Source of the DNA: Enterovibrio qingdaonensis | GTDB lineage: Bacteria > Pseudomonadota > Gammaproteobacteria > Enterobacterales > Vibrionaceae | Direction of reading: 5' to 3' | Length of the DNA: 64,000 nt | Assembly (NCBI RefSeq): GCF_028683135.1 | Contig: NZ_JAJUBB010000012.1 | Span: 1-64,000 of the forward strand | In this document: positions 1-9,576 of the stretch, in pieces | Numbering within the stretch: position 1 is the stretch's first letter | Layout of the letters: each line of letters begins with the position of its first letter | Notes under the pieces: model-generated | Seen by the model: the letters and a program-made list of their open reading frames with translations, nothing else | Database searches by the model: none | What the model was told of the DNA's origin: nothing | Translations under genes and position numbers: made by a program

Positions 1-35
1 GTCATAACGACGGCTTTTTGTTTTCCCCAATATGC

Positions 36-1421
36 TTAGCGCAGTTGCCAAACGCGATGGGTTTTACCTTTGATCTTACCGTTAGATAGCTTCTTCAGTG
101 CTTTTTTCGCAACGCTACGGTTTACTGCAACGTATGAGCGGTAATCGGTCACTTTGATCTTGCCAACGTCTTTACCTTCAATACCGTCTTCGCCTGTCAG
201 CGCACCCAAAATGTCGCCTGGGCGAACTTTGGCTTTTTTACCCGCTTCAATGTGCAGGGTGATCATTGCAGGCTGCGGTGGTGTGTTGTTTAGCACTGAC
301 GCATCTGGAAGTGCAGAGCCTTTGACATCGTGCCCAAGGTAATCTTCAAGAAGCGCGACTTTGTATCCATCTTCATGCCCGAAGAAGGTATACGCGGCAC
401 CTTTGCTGCCTGCTCGACCTGTACGGCCAATACGGTGAATGTGAACTTCAGTGTCGTAAGCCATGTGGTAGTTGATGACCGCGTCTAACGCGTCAATGTC
501 TAGACCACGAGCTGCAACGTCGGTAGCAACCATCACAGTCACGCTCTTATTCGCAAACTTCAGTAGCATCTGGTCGCGGTCACGTTGCTCAAGGTCGCCG
601 TGCAGTGCAACGACAGAAAAACCGTCATTATCCAGTACCGCGGCGACATCTTTCACATCACGTTTGGTATTACAAAATACAACAGCACTTTCCGGTTGGT
701 GCTTAAGAAGCAACAAGCGAAGTGCATGCATGCGGTCTTTGTTACCGTCACACTCATAGAAGAACTGAGTGATGCTGCTGCTATCGTGGTTTGATTCAAC
801 CTTCACCATCTCAGGTTTCACCATGATTTGCTTTGCAATGCTTTGGATCTGAGTTGGATACGTCGCACTGAATAGCAGGGTCTGACGGTTTGCTGGAACT
901 TCTGCAAAAATCGCATCAAGTGCAGGTTGGAAACCCATTTCTAGCATACGGTCTGCTTCATCTAGGACGAGAGTATTCACTTCTTCCAGAGAGAGACGGC
1001 CTTTTTCCATGTGGTCAAGAATACGACCAGGCGTTCCTACGATGATGTGCGCACCGTGCTCCAGTGAGCCAATTTGAGGACCTACTGGTACACCACCACA
1101 AAGGGTGAGTACTTTGATGTTGTGAATGCCGCGCGCCAGCTTACGAATTTCAATCGCAACTTGATCGGCCAATTCGCGCGTTGGGCAAAGCACCAGAGAT
1201 TGAACGCGGAAGCGTTTAACGTTTAGGCGGTTAAGCAGGCCCAAACCAAACGCAGCGGTTTTACCTGAACCCGTTTTACCCTGAGCAATCACGTCTTTTC
1301 CTTCAAGAATCGAAGGTAAGCTTTGTGCTTGAATCGGTGTCATTTCTGAATAGCCGATATCGTTCAGCGTAGAGATTAGCTCTGGCTTTAACGGAAGGGT
1401 AGAAAATGCTTGTTTGGTCAC
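36..1421 (-). CDS. dbpA: ATP-dependent RNA helicase DbpA
   Basis: DEAD-box helicase that acts in assembly of the large ribosomal subunit, recruited to hairpin 92 of 23S rRNA. Visible in order are a Q-motif region (MTPIQAQ), Walker A GKTGSGKT, PTRELA, DEAD, SAT, and HRIGRTGRAG of the second RecA domain. The C-terminal domain contains KKAKVRPGDILGALTG, the signature of the DbpA 23S-rRNA-binding fold. I place the start at the GTG at 1421 because an AGGA lies 8 bases upstream and the protein then begins TKQAFSTLPL, as in relatives I remember. An in-frame ATG at 1457 would add 12 residues with no obvious ribosome-binding site. Family assignment is secure; the start is probable. Confidence 0.93.
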   Translation of the reverse strand: MTKQAFSTLPLKPELISTLNDIGYSEMTPIQAQSLPSILEGKDVIAQGKTGSGKTAAFGLGLLNRLNVKRFRVQSLVLCPTRELADQVAIEIRKLARGIHNIKVLTLCGGVPVGPQIGSLEHGAHIIVGTPGRILDHMEKGRLSLEEVNTLVLDEADRMLEMGFQPALDAIFAEVPANRQTLLFSATYPTQIQSIAKQIMVKPEMVKVESNHDSSSITQFFYECDGNKDRMHALRLLLLKHQPESAVVFCNTKRDVKDVAAVLDNDGFSVVALHGDLEQRDRDQMLLKFANKSVTVMVATDVAARGLDIDALDAVINYHMAYDTEVHIHRIGRTGRAGSKGAAYTFFGHEDGYKVALLEDYLGHDVKGSALPDASVLNNTPPQPAMITLHIEAGKKAKVRPGDILGALTGEDGIEGKDVGKIKVTDYRSYVAVNRSVAKKALKKLSNGKIKGKTHRVWQLR

Positions 1422-1588
1422 AGTGATAGTCCTGCGCTGCACGTCGTCAGTCGACAACGTTGATGTTAAAGATCGTCATTTTCTGGCTTTTGAATACACA
1501 AAGTATGCCAGAGCGTGAAATAGGGGCGGGACTATAGCAGGATTGTATGAAAAGTTCGCGTTTTGATTTGTGGTCTATAGATAAAGAT

Positions 1589-1616
1589 GTTCAGGCAGGA
1601 GAATACCTGCCTGAAC
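1589..1616 (-). terminator. Hairpin terminator downstream of the YecA-like gene
   Basis: An 11-bp perfect inverted repeat (gttcaggcagg / cctgcctgaac) with a 6-base loop follows the end of the YecA-like gene. The following T-run on the minus strand is weak, so it may terminate poorly or act as an mRNA 3' stabiliser. Confidence 0.6.
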
Positions 1617-1628
1617 CGTGCGATGTTA

Positions 1629-2204
1629 TTACTCGGCTTCAACACGCTGAAGCGCGCGCATCGTCAGGCCGCAAAGCATAACAGGCATTGCATTGAAGAT
1701 TTCTTCAAACTGCGCCAGATCAGCCGCACCTTGTTCTTCCATAGCGGCAAACGCGGCTTCTGGGTCGAACATCAAGCTGATTGAAAGCAGGACACCACCA
1801 AGAAGCGCATTGTCTTCTGAGTCTTCAGGCATGATGGTTTCCCAATCGTCACGTGCCAGCGTCCATCCTTGAAGCATGCCTTCACAATATTCACGCGTTG
1901 CTTCATTCACTATTTCAACGTCGCTCAATTGACACGCGTCAGGCCACTTCCATTCATTAGAAAGCAGAGCCTCACGTTGGGCATTCCATAGGTTAACGAT
2001 AATGTTAGCGTAGGCTTCGAGTTGCTCATGTGTTGAAAATGGTGATTCTTCTTCGCCGCCCCACATGAACGCAAGCCATTCGCTTGGGTCGATCAGGTTA
2101 GGCGCAGCCGCCATTGCAGTAACAAAGCCTTCCGTTTGCATTGCTGAAAGCAAATGTGGTTCTAATCCGTTTTCGGTAATAAATTGTGATAGCGAGATTG
2201 ACAT
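1629..2204 (-). CDS. UPF0149 (YecA/YgfB) family protein
   Basis: A 191-residue acidic protein of the UPF0149 family. The motif GFVTAMAAAPNLIDPSEWL near residues 27-45 matches the YecA-type 'GFLTALAIGP..PPSEWL' block. The C-terminal cysteine-rich SEC-C zinc motif of full-length YecA is absent. The molecular function of the family is not established. The start is an ATG preceded by AGAGAG. It lies between dbpA and hcp on the same strand but has its own 3' hairpin, so it is probably a separate unit. Confidence 0.8.
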   Translation of the reverse strand: MSISLSQFITENGLEPHLLSAMQTEGFVTAMAAAPNLIDPSEWLAFMWGGEEESPFSTHEQLEAYANIIVNLWNAQREALLSNEWKWPDACQLSDVEIVNEATREYCEGMLQGWTLARDDWETIMPEDSEDNALLGGVLLSISLMFDPEAAFAAMEEQGAADLAQFEEIFNAMPVMLCGLTMRALQRVEAE

Positions 2205-2395
2205 GAAAAACTCTCTTTTCCGACTTAGGTTGTCATTCTAACAGCCCGTGGCGTGATGAGAGAATGAAATGTGGGTTCGGCTAACGAAATGGTGACTTGT
2301 TACGTCTAGCGGGCTTCGTCGGCGACATAAATTCAAAGCCTATGATCGGCAGACGCTTTTTTAGCGATGGTAGTTTGGCGACAGTAGGTTAGCGA

Positions 2396-2428
2396 TAAAA
2401 AAAGAGCCAACGTTGGATGGAGGCTCTT
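2396..2428 (-). terminator. Rho-independent terminator of hcp
   Basis: On the minus strand, AAGAGCC and GGCTCTT form a 7-bp stem followed by an uninterrupted T-run, about 30 bases after the hcp stop codon. Confidence 0.8.
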
Positions 2429-2456
2429 CATATCAATTCAGTCTAGCTGTTGGAAA

Positions 2457-4115
2457 TTATGCGCTGAGCATGGCATTCATGTCTTCTTCAACGGAAGAAA
2501 TCAGGCGTAGATCGAATTTGTCTTGAATAATACCGATGAGGTTCTCGGTTAAGAATCCTGGTGCGGTTGGCCCAATGTAAATGCCTTTCACTCCCAATGC
2601 GAAAAGCGTCAGCAGAATGACTATCGCTTTTTGCTCAAACCATGACAGCACAAGCGTAAGTGGAAGCTCATTGATGCTGCAATCAAATTCCTTGGACAAC
2701 GCTAATGCTAACTGAATTGCCGAATAGGCATCGTTACATTGACCGATGTCCAGCAGACGCGGAATGCCGTTGATATCGCCAAAGTTGTTCTTGTTAAAAC
2801 GGTATTTGCCGCATGCGAGCGTCAAAAGCACCGTGTCTTCAGGGGCTGCTGCCGCAAAGTCGGTGTAGTAGTGACGTTCTTTCTTCTCGCCATCACAGCC
2901 ACCAACCAAAAAGAAGTGTCGAATATTGCCGGCTTTTACTTGTTCTATAACGGCAGGCGCAGCACTCATCAGCGCGTTTCGGCCAAAACCAATAGTGATC
3001 ATATGTTCGATTTCGTCATGTTTGAAGCCTGGCAAATCCAATGCACACTCGATAACACGAGAGAAATCATCGCCGTCGATATGTTCAACGCCAGGCCATC
3101 CCACAATACTGCGTGTGAAAATACGGTCGGCGTAATTTCCTACGTTTGGATTAATCAGGCAGTTTGATGTCATCACAATCGCACCGGGGAAATTGGCAAA
3201 CTCGGTTTGCTGATCTTGCCACGCGCCACCGTAATTACCGACAAGGTGTGGGTATTTGCTCAACTCTGGGTAGCTGTGGGCTGGCAGCATTTCACCATTG
3301 GTATAAACATTGATGCCTTTGCCTTCGGTTTGCTGAAGGATTTTTTCCAAGTCATGAAGGTCGTGACCCGAGACAAGAATACATTTTCCTTTTACAGGTT
3401 TTACGTTGACCTGCGTTGGAGTAGGGTGACCGAACGTAAGTGTTTCACCCGCATCCAGCATTTCCATCACTTTGTAATTCATCATACCAATCTGCATTGA
3501 GCAGTTTAGCAGTGCATGGAGGTCGTCAGGGTCGGTGCCTAACCATGACATGATGTCGTGATATTCTGCGTAAATTTCATCACAAGTCTGATGCAGAACA
3601 CGGGCGTGTTCCATATACGCGGCTGCGCCTTTTAACCCGTATAGACAAAGCAGACGCAATCCGATTACATCTTCATTGACGGTGTCTTTGCCGCGGTTGA
3701 CCGCAACTTGCAGTGCAATATTACGAATTTCTTCAGCATGTTCCGGCAGTTCAAAATACGCCAGAGGGGGAAGGTTGAGGCTTTTGCCTGTTACCGTTGC
3801 GGCCGTTACGACCTTATCTTGAAGTCGATTCTTGAATTCTGTCGCTTGTTTAGTGAGTGCAACGATACGCGCTGGGTCGAAATTGACGTTCGTGAGTGTA
3901 GCGAAAAAGGCTTTTGGAGCCCAACGGTTGATTTCATCATCAACAATATCGAATTTTTTAGCCTGAGTGGCCCAAAGTGATACGCATTGAAGGGCGTAAA
4001 CAAGCACATCTTGAAGGTCAGAGATTTCGGCTGTCTTTCCACACATACCTTTAGAAACAGAACAGCCTTTGATAGAAGGTGTTTGAATGGCTTGTTCACA
4101 TTGAATACAGAACAT
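2457..4115 (-). CDS. hcp: Hydroxylamine reductase / hybrid cluster protein Hcp
   Basis: Hybrid-cluster (prismane) protein of 552 residues. It reduces hydroxylamine to ammonia in vitro, and in enterobacteria is implicated in NO reduction and protein S-nitrosylation. The N-terminal iron-sulfur ligands are visible as Cys3-x2-Cys6-x11-Cys18-x6-Cys25, the spacing of the enterobacterial class. The conserved [10 protein letters not shown] and ACGKYRFN blocks that surround the hybrid 4Fe-2S-2O cluster are present. An AGGAGA lies 5 bases before the ATG. Its usual NADH-dependent reductase partner, hcr, is not adjacent. Expression is predicted to depend on sigma-54 and the NorR encoded just upstream. 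Confidence 0.96.
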   Translation of the reverse strand: MFCIQCEQAIQTPSIKGCSVSKGMCGKTAEISDLQDVLVYALQCVSLWATQAKKFDIVDDEINRWAPKAFFATLTNVNFDPARIVALTKQATEFKNRLQDKVVTAATVTGKSLNLPPLAYFELPEHAEEIRNIALQVAVNRGKDTVNEDVIGLRLLCLYGLKGAAAYMEHARVLHQTCDEIYAEYHDIMSWLGTDPDDLHALLNCSMQIGMMNYKVMEMLDAGETLTFGHPTPTQVNVKPVKGKCILVSGHDLHDLEKILQQTEGKGINVYTNGEMLPAHSYPELSKYPHLVGNYGGAWQDQQTEFANFPGAIVMTSNCLINPNVGNYADRIFTRSIVGWPGVEHIDGDDFSRVIECALDLPGFKHDEIEHMITIGFGRNALMSAAPAVIEQVKAGNIRHFFLVGGCDGEKKERHYYTDFAAAAPEDTVLLTLACGKYRFNKNNFGDINGIPRLLDIGQCNDAYSAIQLALALSKEFDCSINELPLTLVLSWFEQKAIVILLTLFALGVKGIYIGPTAPGFLTENLIGIIQDKFDLRLISSVEEDMNAMLSA

Positions 4116-4169
4116 GTAAGTCTCCTGATGGTTTTTATTTTGCTATCTACAGCAATATCCGAACCTAAC

Positions 4170-4185
4170 AGCAGATAACGTGCCA
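4170..4185 (-). promoter_or_regulatory. Sigma-54 promoter of hcp
   Basis: The minus strand reads TGGCACGTTATCTGCT, against the sigma-54 consensus TGGCACGNNNNTTGCT: one mismatch, with GG and GC separated by exactly 10 bases. It lies about 55 bases upstream of the hcp ATG. Confidence 0.85.
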
Positions 4186-4236
4186 ATAGTTATCTTTTTG
4201 ATTTATATATTTATATTTACAAAACGAACTTGTTGT

Positions 4237-4276
4237 GATGTGAATGTGACTACGTATTTTGTGTCATATTCACATC
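4237..4276. promoter_or_regulatory. Paired NorR-type enhancer sites upstream of hcp
   Basis: Two 14-base arms (4237-4250 gatgtgaatgtgac; 4263-4276 gtcatattcacatc) form an inverted repeat matching at 13 of 14 positions. Each arm contains a GT-N7-AC element (4240-4250 and 4263-4273), the core of known NorR sites. They lie about 60-100 bases upstream of the -24 element, a normal enhancer distance. Binding by NorR is inferred from this and from the neighbouring norR gene. Confidence 0.75.
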
Positions 4277-4309
4277 AACTCATAAGAGAAAGCTAGATTG
4301 CTCTGGCTG

Positions 4310-5833
4310 TTAAAAACCGAGCTTTTTACCAAGTCGGTAAAGGTTACCTCGATCTGTTTGTAAGAATTGTGCAGCTTTTGCCCAAACACCCTTGTTTTTA
4401 CTTAGGGCATGCTCGATTAGATCGCGTTGGTACTCATCAATCAATGTTCTGAGTGATTGGCTTTGTTCTGGGAAATATTTCGATGTGTTTTTTACATCAT
4501 CCAGTGTTTGTAGCGCATCAAAGTGCGATGTGAGGATTGAGACAGAGCGGGATTGAATGGCTCTTAACGCGGCGCGCGTGAGCGAGTGTTCAAGCTCTCG
4601 CACATTTCCCGGCCAAGCCTGACGTTCAAGCAAAGCGAGAGCTTGCGGGTGGATATGGAGGTTCGGCACATTAAATTGATGCCTGACTTTTTCCAATAAA
4701 TAGCCTGCTAATACAGGAATATCGCCTTCGCGTTGACGAAGAGAAGGTACGCTAATAGGAAATACATTCAGGCGATGATACAAATCCGCCCGAAAGCGAT
4801 TCTCGGCGACTTCTTGGATTAAATCTCGATTTGTTGCCGCAATAATACGCACGTCGACCACCAGATGCTGGTCGCTACCAACGCGCTGCAGTTCTCCTTG
4901 CTGAATTACTCTTAAAAGTTTTGCTTGGACGACTAACGGTAACTCGCCCACTTCGTCGAGAAACAGGGTACCACCATCGGCAAGTTCGAATTTCCCTGCC
5001 CGATGGTTGTTCGCACCTGTGAATGCGCCTTTTACATGGCCAAACAGCTCGCTCTCGGCGAGGCCTTCAGGCAAAGCGGCACAATTGACATACACCATCG
5101 GTTTATCTGAACGCTGCGATGCGGCATGAAGCTGGTGGGCGACGAGTTCTTTACCTGTCCCGGTTTCTCCTGAGATCAGCACAGCATAATTTGATTCTGC
5201 AACAGTATCGATTGTATGCCTCAGGTGATGCATTTGGGGACTTAAGCCTACCATTTCACCGTGTTTTGAACGCGCCTGCTGGATCAGCATCTGATTGACG
5301 GAATGCTGCTTTCTGTTTTGGGCTTTTAACGCCGCTACTTGGCTGATGTTCCTCAATGTTGCTGCAGTGAGGGCTGCGTAAGTTTCGAGGGTGATGGAGG
5401 AAACACTGTCGAAAACGCCCGCGTTGCGAGAATCCATAGTAATGACACCCACCAGTTTGTCATCGACATGAAGACTACACCCCATGCAATCATGGACATC
5501 GATATGTTTGTCATCGCCCAGCAGATAGCCGTCAAATGGGTCGGGGAGAGGGCTGTTAGCATCAAACCTTACAGGCGTTCTTGAATCCACAATCGCTTTT
5601 AATCGAGGGTGAACATCTGGGAAAAAACGACGGCCAAGAACAGCCGTAGAAAGGCCGTTTACTGCAACAGGTTTGAGGAAGCCATCTTCATCAAACACAA
5701 ATATGGCATTGGCATCGCATGGGAAGACATGTTCAATTCCGTCGAGCAGCTGTTGGTATTTTCGTTCATCGGAAAGGTTTGAACTTAAATTGAGCGCGAT
5801 TTGAAGAAGAATGTGTTCTGATGATTTGTGCAT
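4310..5833 (-). CDS. norR: NO-responsive sigma-54 activator NorR
   Basis: A 507-residue enhancer-binding protein with an N-terminal GAF sensor, a central AAA+ domain and a C-terminal Fis-type HTH. The NorR iron-site residues appear conserved: Arg77 (HPRL), Asp98 and Asp101 (LPDPFDG), Cys116 (HDCMG) and Asp134 (ITMDS), corresponding to R75, D96, D99, C113 and D131 of E. coli NorR as I remember them. The AAA+ domain has GETGTGKE and the sigma-54-contacting GAFTGA loop. Here norR lies directly upstream of hcp in the same orientation, rather than next to norVW as in E. coli, which suggests hcp is its main local target. Confidence 0.92.
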   Translation of the reverse strand: MHKSSEHILLQIALNLSSNLSDERKYQQLLDGIEHVFPCDANAIFVFDEDGFLKPVAVNGLSTAVLGRRFFPDVHPRLKAIVDSRTPVRFDANSPLPDPFDGYLLGDDKHIDVHDCMGCSLHVDDKLVGVITMDSRNAGVFDSVSSITLETYAALTAATLRNISQVAALKAQNRKQHSVNQMLIQQARSKHGEMVGLSPQMHHLRHTIDTVAESNYAVLISGETGTGKELVAHQLHAASQRSDKPMVYVNCAALPEGLAESELFGHVKGAFTGANNHRAGKFELADGGTLFLDEVGELPLVVQAKLLRVIQQGELQRVGSDQHLVVDVRIIAATNRDLIQEVAENRFRADLYHRLNVFPISVPSLRQREGDIPVLAGYLLEKVRHQFNVPNLHIHPQALALLERQAWPGNVRELEHSLTRAALRAIQSRSVSILTSHFDALQTLDDVKNTSKYFPEQSQSLRTLIDEYQRDLIEHALSKNKGVWAKAAQFLQTDRGNLYRLGKKLGF

Positions 5834-6012
5834 ACGTAGAAAGGGCTGATGAAGGAGAGTGCATACTAACAGTGTGTTGTGAAAATTACATCACGCCCTT
5901 TGGGTTGACCTGCTTTTGAGTGAGCGTGACCAAGCTTTTTAACCCATGCGGCATCTTGCATATAGGCACTGGCGAACTATTGCGCAAACAGAACATGGAT
6001 ATGTTTAATCAC

Positions 6013-6041
6013 GTTGACCCTAGGCCATTAACTCTCTATAG
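6013..6041 (+). promoter_or_regulatory. Promoter of the first tRNA-Ser gene
   Basis: TTGACC and TATAGT hexamers are separated by 17 bases, about 39 bases upstream of the tRNA. The sequence from the -10 box to the tRNA is closely similar to that in front of the second copy. Confidence 0.75.
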
Positions 6042-6079
6042 TAGCGCTCCGTTGAGGCGTTACGCTCAACAAACAATTT

Positions 6080-6167
6080 GGTGAGTTGTCCGAGTGGCTG
6101 AAGGAGCACGCCTGGAAAGTGTGTATACGGCAACGTATCGAGAGTTCGAATCTCTCACTCACCGCCA
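6080..6167 (+). tRNA. serW/serX-type: tRNA-Ser (anticodon GGA)
   Basis: An 88-base class II tRNA with a long variable arm, nearly identical to E. coli tRNA-Ser(GGA). Acceptor strands GGTGAGT/ACTCACC pair, the anticodon GGA is at 6114-6116, TTCGAAT is the T-loop, and GCCA is encoded at the 3' end. It reads UCC/UCU serine codons. A second copy with identical sequence lies at 12358-12445. Confidence 0.97.
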
Positions 6168-6174
6168 TATTCAG

Positions 6175-6212
6175 AAACAAAGCCCCGCTCGAGAGAGTGG
6201 GGCTTTGTTTTT
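6175..6212 (+). terminator. Terminator of the first tRNA-Ser gene
   Basis: A stem of about 16 bp (aaacaaagccccgctc paired to gagtggggctttgttt, one G-T pair) closes on a short GAGA loop and ends in a T-run, seven bases after the tRNA CCA end. Confidence 0.85.
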
Positions 6213-6267
6213 ATGCGTTTATTCCAGCAGTCGCTGGTATTGATGACACTCAACGTTAGGAATTATT

Positions 6268-6759
6268 TTGACAAACAACGACATTCTTCGCCGTATTCGC
6301 TATACCTTCGACTTTAAAGATCCTCAAATGGTAGAGATTTTTGCTGCAGCCGACCATGCTGTGACTCAGGATCAAGTCGTGAACTGGTTACGTAAAGACG
6401 ACGATGCGGCTTTTGTTAAAGCGACAGATACTGAGCTGGCCATTTTCCTTAACGGCTTAATCAATACTAAGCGTGGCCGACGTGAAGGTGAGCAACCGGT
6501 TCCAGAGAAACGTTTGAATAACAACATGATCTTCATGAAGCTGCGTATCGCACTAGATATGAAAGCTGACGATGTGTTGGACGTTCTTGAGCTTGCAAAT
6601 TTCCGCTTGAGCAAGCATGAACTAAGTGCGTTCTTCCGCAAGCCTGAAAACAAACACTATCGTGATTGTAAAGATCAAATCCTGCGCAATTTCCTTATGG
6701 GTGTGCAGCTTCACTTGCGTCCAGAATCTGCGGAAACGGTTGCAGACCTGCAAGACTAA
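6268..6759 (+). CDS. yehS: DUF1456 family protein YehS
   Basis: A 163-residue protein with two DUF1456 repeats: the first begins NNDILRRIRYTF, the second NNNMIFMKLRIALDMK. Both end in a WLRKDDD- or FFRKPENKHYRDCKDQILRNFLMG-type helix, as in E. coli YehS. Its function is unknown. It starts with TTG, with an AGG 7 bases upstream, and no ATG fits the domain boundary. It stands alone, between tRNA-Ser and a helicase gene. Confidence 0.88.
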   Translation: MTNNDILRRIRYTFDFKDPQMVEIFAAADHAVTQDQVVNWLRKDDDAAFVKATDTELAIFLNGLINTKRGRREGEQPVPEKRLNNNMIFMKLRIALDMKADDVLDVLELANFRLSKHELSAFFRKPENKHYRDCKDQILRNFLMGVQLHLRPESAETVADLQD

Positions 6760-6917
6760 GAACCAGTAAAATGACTGCGTTTTTGAGATAGATATAAGCC
6801 TGAGCCGCAATGCTTGGGCTTTTTTATGCCTGTGCGTACTTGCACCATTGCTATCAGAGGTGGCAGAGTTTCGTGCTACACTTCCGCCTTATTTGATTTA
6901 CGCCTTTGAGCACGTTC

Positions 6918-8171
6918 ATGTCGGTTGAAGCTTCTCTAACATTTTCTTCTTTGGGCCTCGCCCCCAATCTGGTTGACGCCTTGCCGTCACAATGTAAAAC
7001 ACCTACGTCTATTCAGTCTCTAGCAATACCTGCAGTTTCTTCTAAAAAGGATGTATTGGCACTGGCACAAACTGGCAGTGGGAAGACATTCGCATTCGGA
7101 TTGCCACTGCTTTCCATGTTTGCACAAAGCAATCAGAAAGATAATGCCATCATTTTGGTGCCAACGAGAGAATTGGCCTCTCAGGTGACCGCGGCGTTGT
7201 CCGAAATCGCAACCTCGGTGGGTATTGGTACGATTATGCTGTGTGGCGGTGTTGATAAGTCGGCACAAGTTGAGGCGTTATCATCAAATCCTGACATTAT
7301 CGTCGCGACACCGGGAAGGTTGTTAGACCTAATAAACGAGGGGGCCATTAACCTGACTAAGGTACGTCACCTTGTTTTAGATGAAGCCGATAGACTGCTC
7401 GATATGGGGTTCTGGCCGGACATACAAAAAATCATGTTGGCGTTGCCGAGTGAGCGTCAGACCTTGATGTTTTCTGCAACACTCCCTGAAGAGCTAAGCT
7501 CTCTGGTTTCAGAAACGCTACGAGAGCCTGTGACAATCAAGGCCAATGTCGTCAATAGCGTGGCAGAGAGCATTGAAGAGCGACTTTACTTGGTAAACAA
7601 GGGTAGCAAAGCCAATGTGTTGATTGACCAGATCAATGAACATAAATGGTCACAAGTCTTGGTTTTTATCGGTGCGAGAGATAATGCGGATGCCCTTTGT
7701 AAAAAGCTGAACAAGGCAGGCATTACAACCAGTGCATTACACGGTGATAAGTCACAAGCCGAACGTGAGCAAGCACTAGACGCATTCAAAAATAAGCAAA
7801 CCCAGGTGCTTGTTGCTACGGATTTGCTAGCGCGTGGCATTCATATCGATCACCTGCCTGTGGTCATCAATGTCGAATTACCGTCTAACCCAGCAGTCTA
7901 TGTGCATCGTGTCGGGCGAACGGCGAGAGCAAATCAGGATGGTTTAGCTATTTCATTGGTGAGTCATGGTGAGAGCGAGTACTTGCAAGCAATTCGTGCG
8001 CTGACTAACCGAGCGTTGCCACTGGCTGAGCTTGAGAAATTTCCCGTCACTGATAAGCCTTCATCGGGCGAGAGTAAGCGCGCGCCTCGAGACAAAAAAG
8101 CGAATCGTCGCACTGCACAGAAAAAAAGCGTTAAGCAGTTTCAAGGAAAGGGCAAACCAAAGCGCACCTAG
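6918..8171 (+). CDS. DEAD-box RNA helicase, RhlE-like
   Basis: A second DEAD-box helicase, about 417 residues. Visible are a variant Q motif (KTPTSIQSLAIP), AQTGSGKT, PTRELA, TPGRLLD, DEADRLLDMGF, SAT, ATDLLARGIHI and HRVGRTARA. The basic low-complexity tail (residues ~380-417) is typical of RhlE-type proteins and probably binds RNA. I start at the ATG at 6918 (TGAG upstream); an in-frame TTG at 6906 is less likely. It likely acts in RNA remodelling or ribosome assembly; the exact orthology is uncertain. Confidence 0.88.
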   Translation: MSVEASLTFSSLGLAPNLVDALPSQCKTPTSIQSLAIPAVSSKKDVLALAQTGSGKTFAFGLPLLSMFAQSNQKDNAIILVPTRELASQVTAALSEIATSVGIGTIMLCGGVDKSAQVEALSSNPDIIVATPGRLLDLINEGAINLTKVRHLVLDEADRLLDMGFWPDIQKIMLALPSERQTLMFSATLPEELSSLVSETLREPVTIKANVVNSVAESIEERLYLVNKGSKANVLIDQINEHKWSQVLVFIGARDNADALCKKLNKAGITTSALHGDKSQAEREQALDAFKNKQTQVLVATDLLARGIHIDHLPVVINVELPSNPAVYVHRVGRTARANQDGLAISLVSHGESEYLQAIRALTNRALPLAELEKFPVTDKPSSGESKRAPRDKKANRRTAQKKSVKQFQGKGKPKRT

Positions 8172-8195
8172 CGTGTTTCGATGCCAAAGGAAATT

Positions 8196-8228
8196 AAATA
8201 AACCCAAGTTATCCTTGGGTTTATTTTT
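8196..8228. terminator. Bidirectional terminator between helicase gene and yhfT
   Basis: AAATAAACCCAAG and CTTGGGTTTATTT form a long A/T-flanked stem ending in TTTTT on the plus strand and in an A/T-rich tail on the minus strand. It serves two convergent genes. Confidence 0.8.
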
Positions 8229-8267
8229 GTCTGTTGTGGTATCAGCGAGTTTGGATTTCGACAAGCT

Positions 8268-9569
8268 TCAGACTGCGAACAGGCCTAATAGAGAGAAAAG
8301 ATTTAGCGACAAACCCGTCAATATCGTGGCTGCTGCTGGTGCAGCGATTTTTAACACTGGCCGGCCCAACGTTTCATTCAAAAAGTAATACACCGCAAAG
8401 AGTGTCAGGCCAGTCGTTGAACCCATTTTCATCACAGCCAATACACCGCCAATCAATAGAGCAAATTCCATCAATACATTCATCGCATCTCGGATATTGT
8501 CTGAGGCATTACGCAATGACGGGAACGCTTCCAACATGCGGCTGATTTTCTTTAGTAACCCAACTTCGATAATGATTGTCACCGCGCCAAGTGCTGCTGC
8601 AATCGCGAGGTTAGGGGACAAGTAACCGACGACGAAAACGAACGTTAGCCCGACCATGCCGTAGATGCCGGTGGTGAGTGCCGCCATGACAATCAGTGGC
8701 GCAAATCCAAGTCCGCGAAATACTTCCGCGACGGCTACCTGTGTAATCGCAGTGTATTGGGCGGTTGCGTCTTCGAGTTTGTAAGCGTCAGCCAAGGAAT
8801 AGATGGAGACCTCTGACCCCGCTAGATAGCCAGCATTTGTAACAACCGCAATAAGCGCACCTGTGATTGCCAGCAGAGGGAGGTTTGCTTTCAGTTGCTT
8901 AAACCGATCATCATAGAGCGGATGAATGCTACTCATGTCAGCAGGTACTATGCCATTTTTTCTATCACGACGATCCTGGCGTATTGCACAGATGATAAGG
9001 ACCAGTACACCCACGAGCATTTGAATGGCTTCAGGAGGGAGCGACGTAAATTGCACAACAAATAGGCGCGATATTAGGATTGCGGCACCACAAATGGCCC
9101 CCGAGTGCCAGCCAAATTGTTTAAACACAGCGAGTAATGGAAACAAAGCGAGAACCGTCATTACAGGCTTGGCCATCTCTGCCATAGGTTCGATCATGTC
9201 TACGGGCATTGCAGTGAAAAGGGCATCCATACCAACAAGGGCTGTAACGACAAAAGCTCCCCAGCATCCTCCTGCCAATGCGGCAAGCCACCTGCTACTA
9301 ATCAACACCCCAAGAACGTCGGTCGGTAAAAACAACAGCCATGGGTTAAGCAATCCGGTAGAGAGTGTAAATGACAACCCAACAGAGACGGTGAACCCAA
9401 TGGACAGCCCAAATGCAATCGAACCTGCTTCTTTGCGCTGCATATTTCCTTGCGCGACTTGAGGAAGGATGGGTCTCAGTCCGTCATGAAAAATAGACGC
9501 ACTCATGTTGGCAATGAGTGCCGTCATTGAACATAACGCCGTTACTGTCGCTAATTGCAGTAAATCCAT
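8268..9569 (-). CDS. yhfT: YhfT family membrane protein
   Basis: A polytopic inner-membrane protein of about 433 residues, very similar to E. coli YhfT. Shared blocks are FHDGLRPILPQ, RKEAGSIAFGLSIGF, LLFLPTDVLGVL, LPVDM, GYLSPN, RNASDNIRDAMN and YFLNETLGRP. It is probably a transporter; its substrate is unknown. I place the start at the ATG at 9569 (GAGG upstream, 7 bases after the yhfU stop). A longer reading from 9623 would overlap yhfU. It is the last gene of the yhfZ-Y-php-U-T unit. Confidence 0.88.
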   Translation of the reverse strand: MDLLQLATVTALCSMTALIANMSASIFHDGLRPILPQVAQGNMQRKEAGSIAFGLSIGFTVSVGLSFTLSTGLLNPWLLFLPTDVLGVLISSRWLAALAGGCWGAFVVTALVGMDALFTAMPVDMIEPMAEMAKPVMTVLALFPLLAVFKQFGWHSGAICGAAILISRLFVVQFTSLPPEAIQMLVGVLVLIICAIRQDRRDRKNGIVPADMSSIHPLYDDRFKQLKANLPLLAITGALIAVVTNAGYLAGSEVSIYSLADAYKLEDATAQYTAITQVAVAEVFRGLGFAPLIVMAALTTGIYGMVGLTFVFVVGYLSPNLAIAAALGAVTIIIEVGLLKKISRMLEAFPSLRNASDNIRDAMNVLMEFALLIGGVLAVMKMGSTTGLTLFAVYYFLNETLGRPVLKIAAPAAATILTGLSLNLFSLLGLFAV

Positions 9570-9576
9570 AAAACCT

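Noticed and set aside
3806-4186. Long frames opposite or within hcp, trpE, topA and nirB
   Set aside because: They overlap strongly conserved genes, have no ribosome-binding sites and no recognisable domains, so they are shadows of the true frames.
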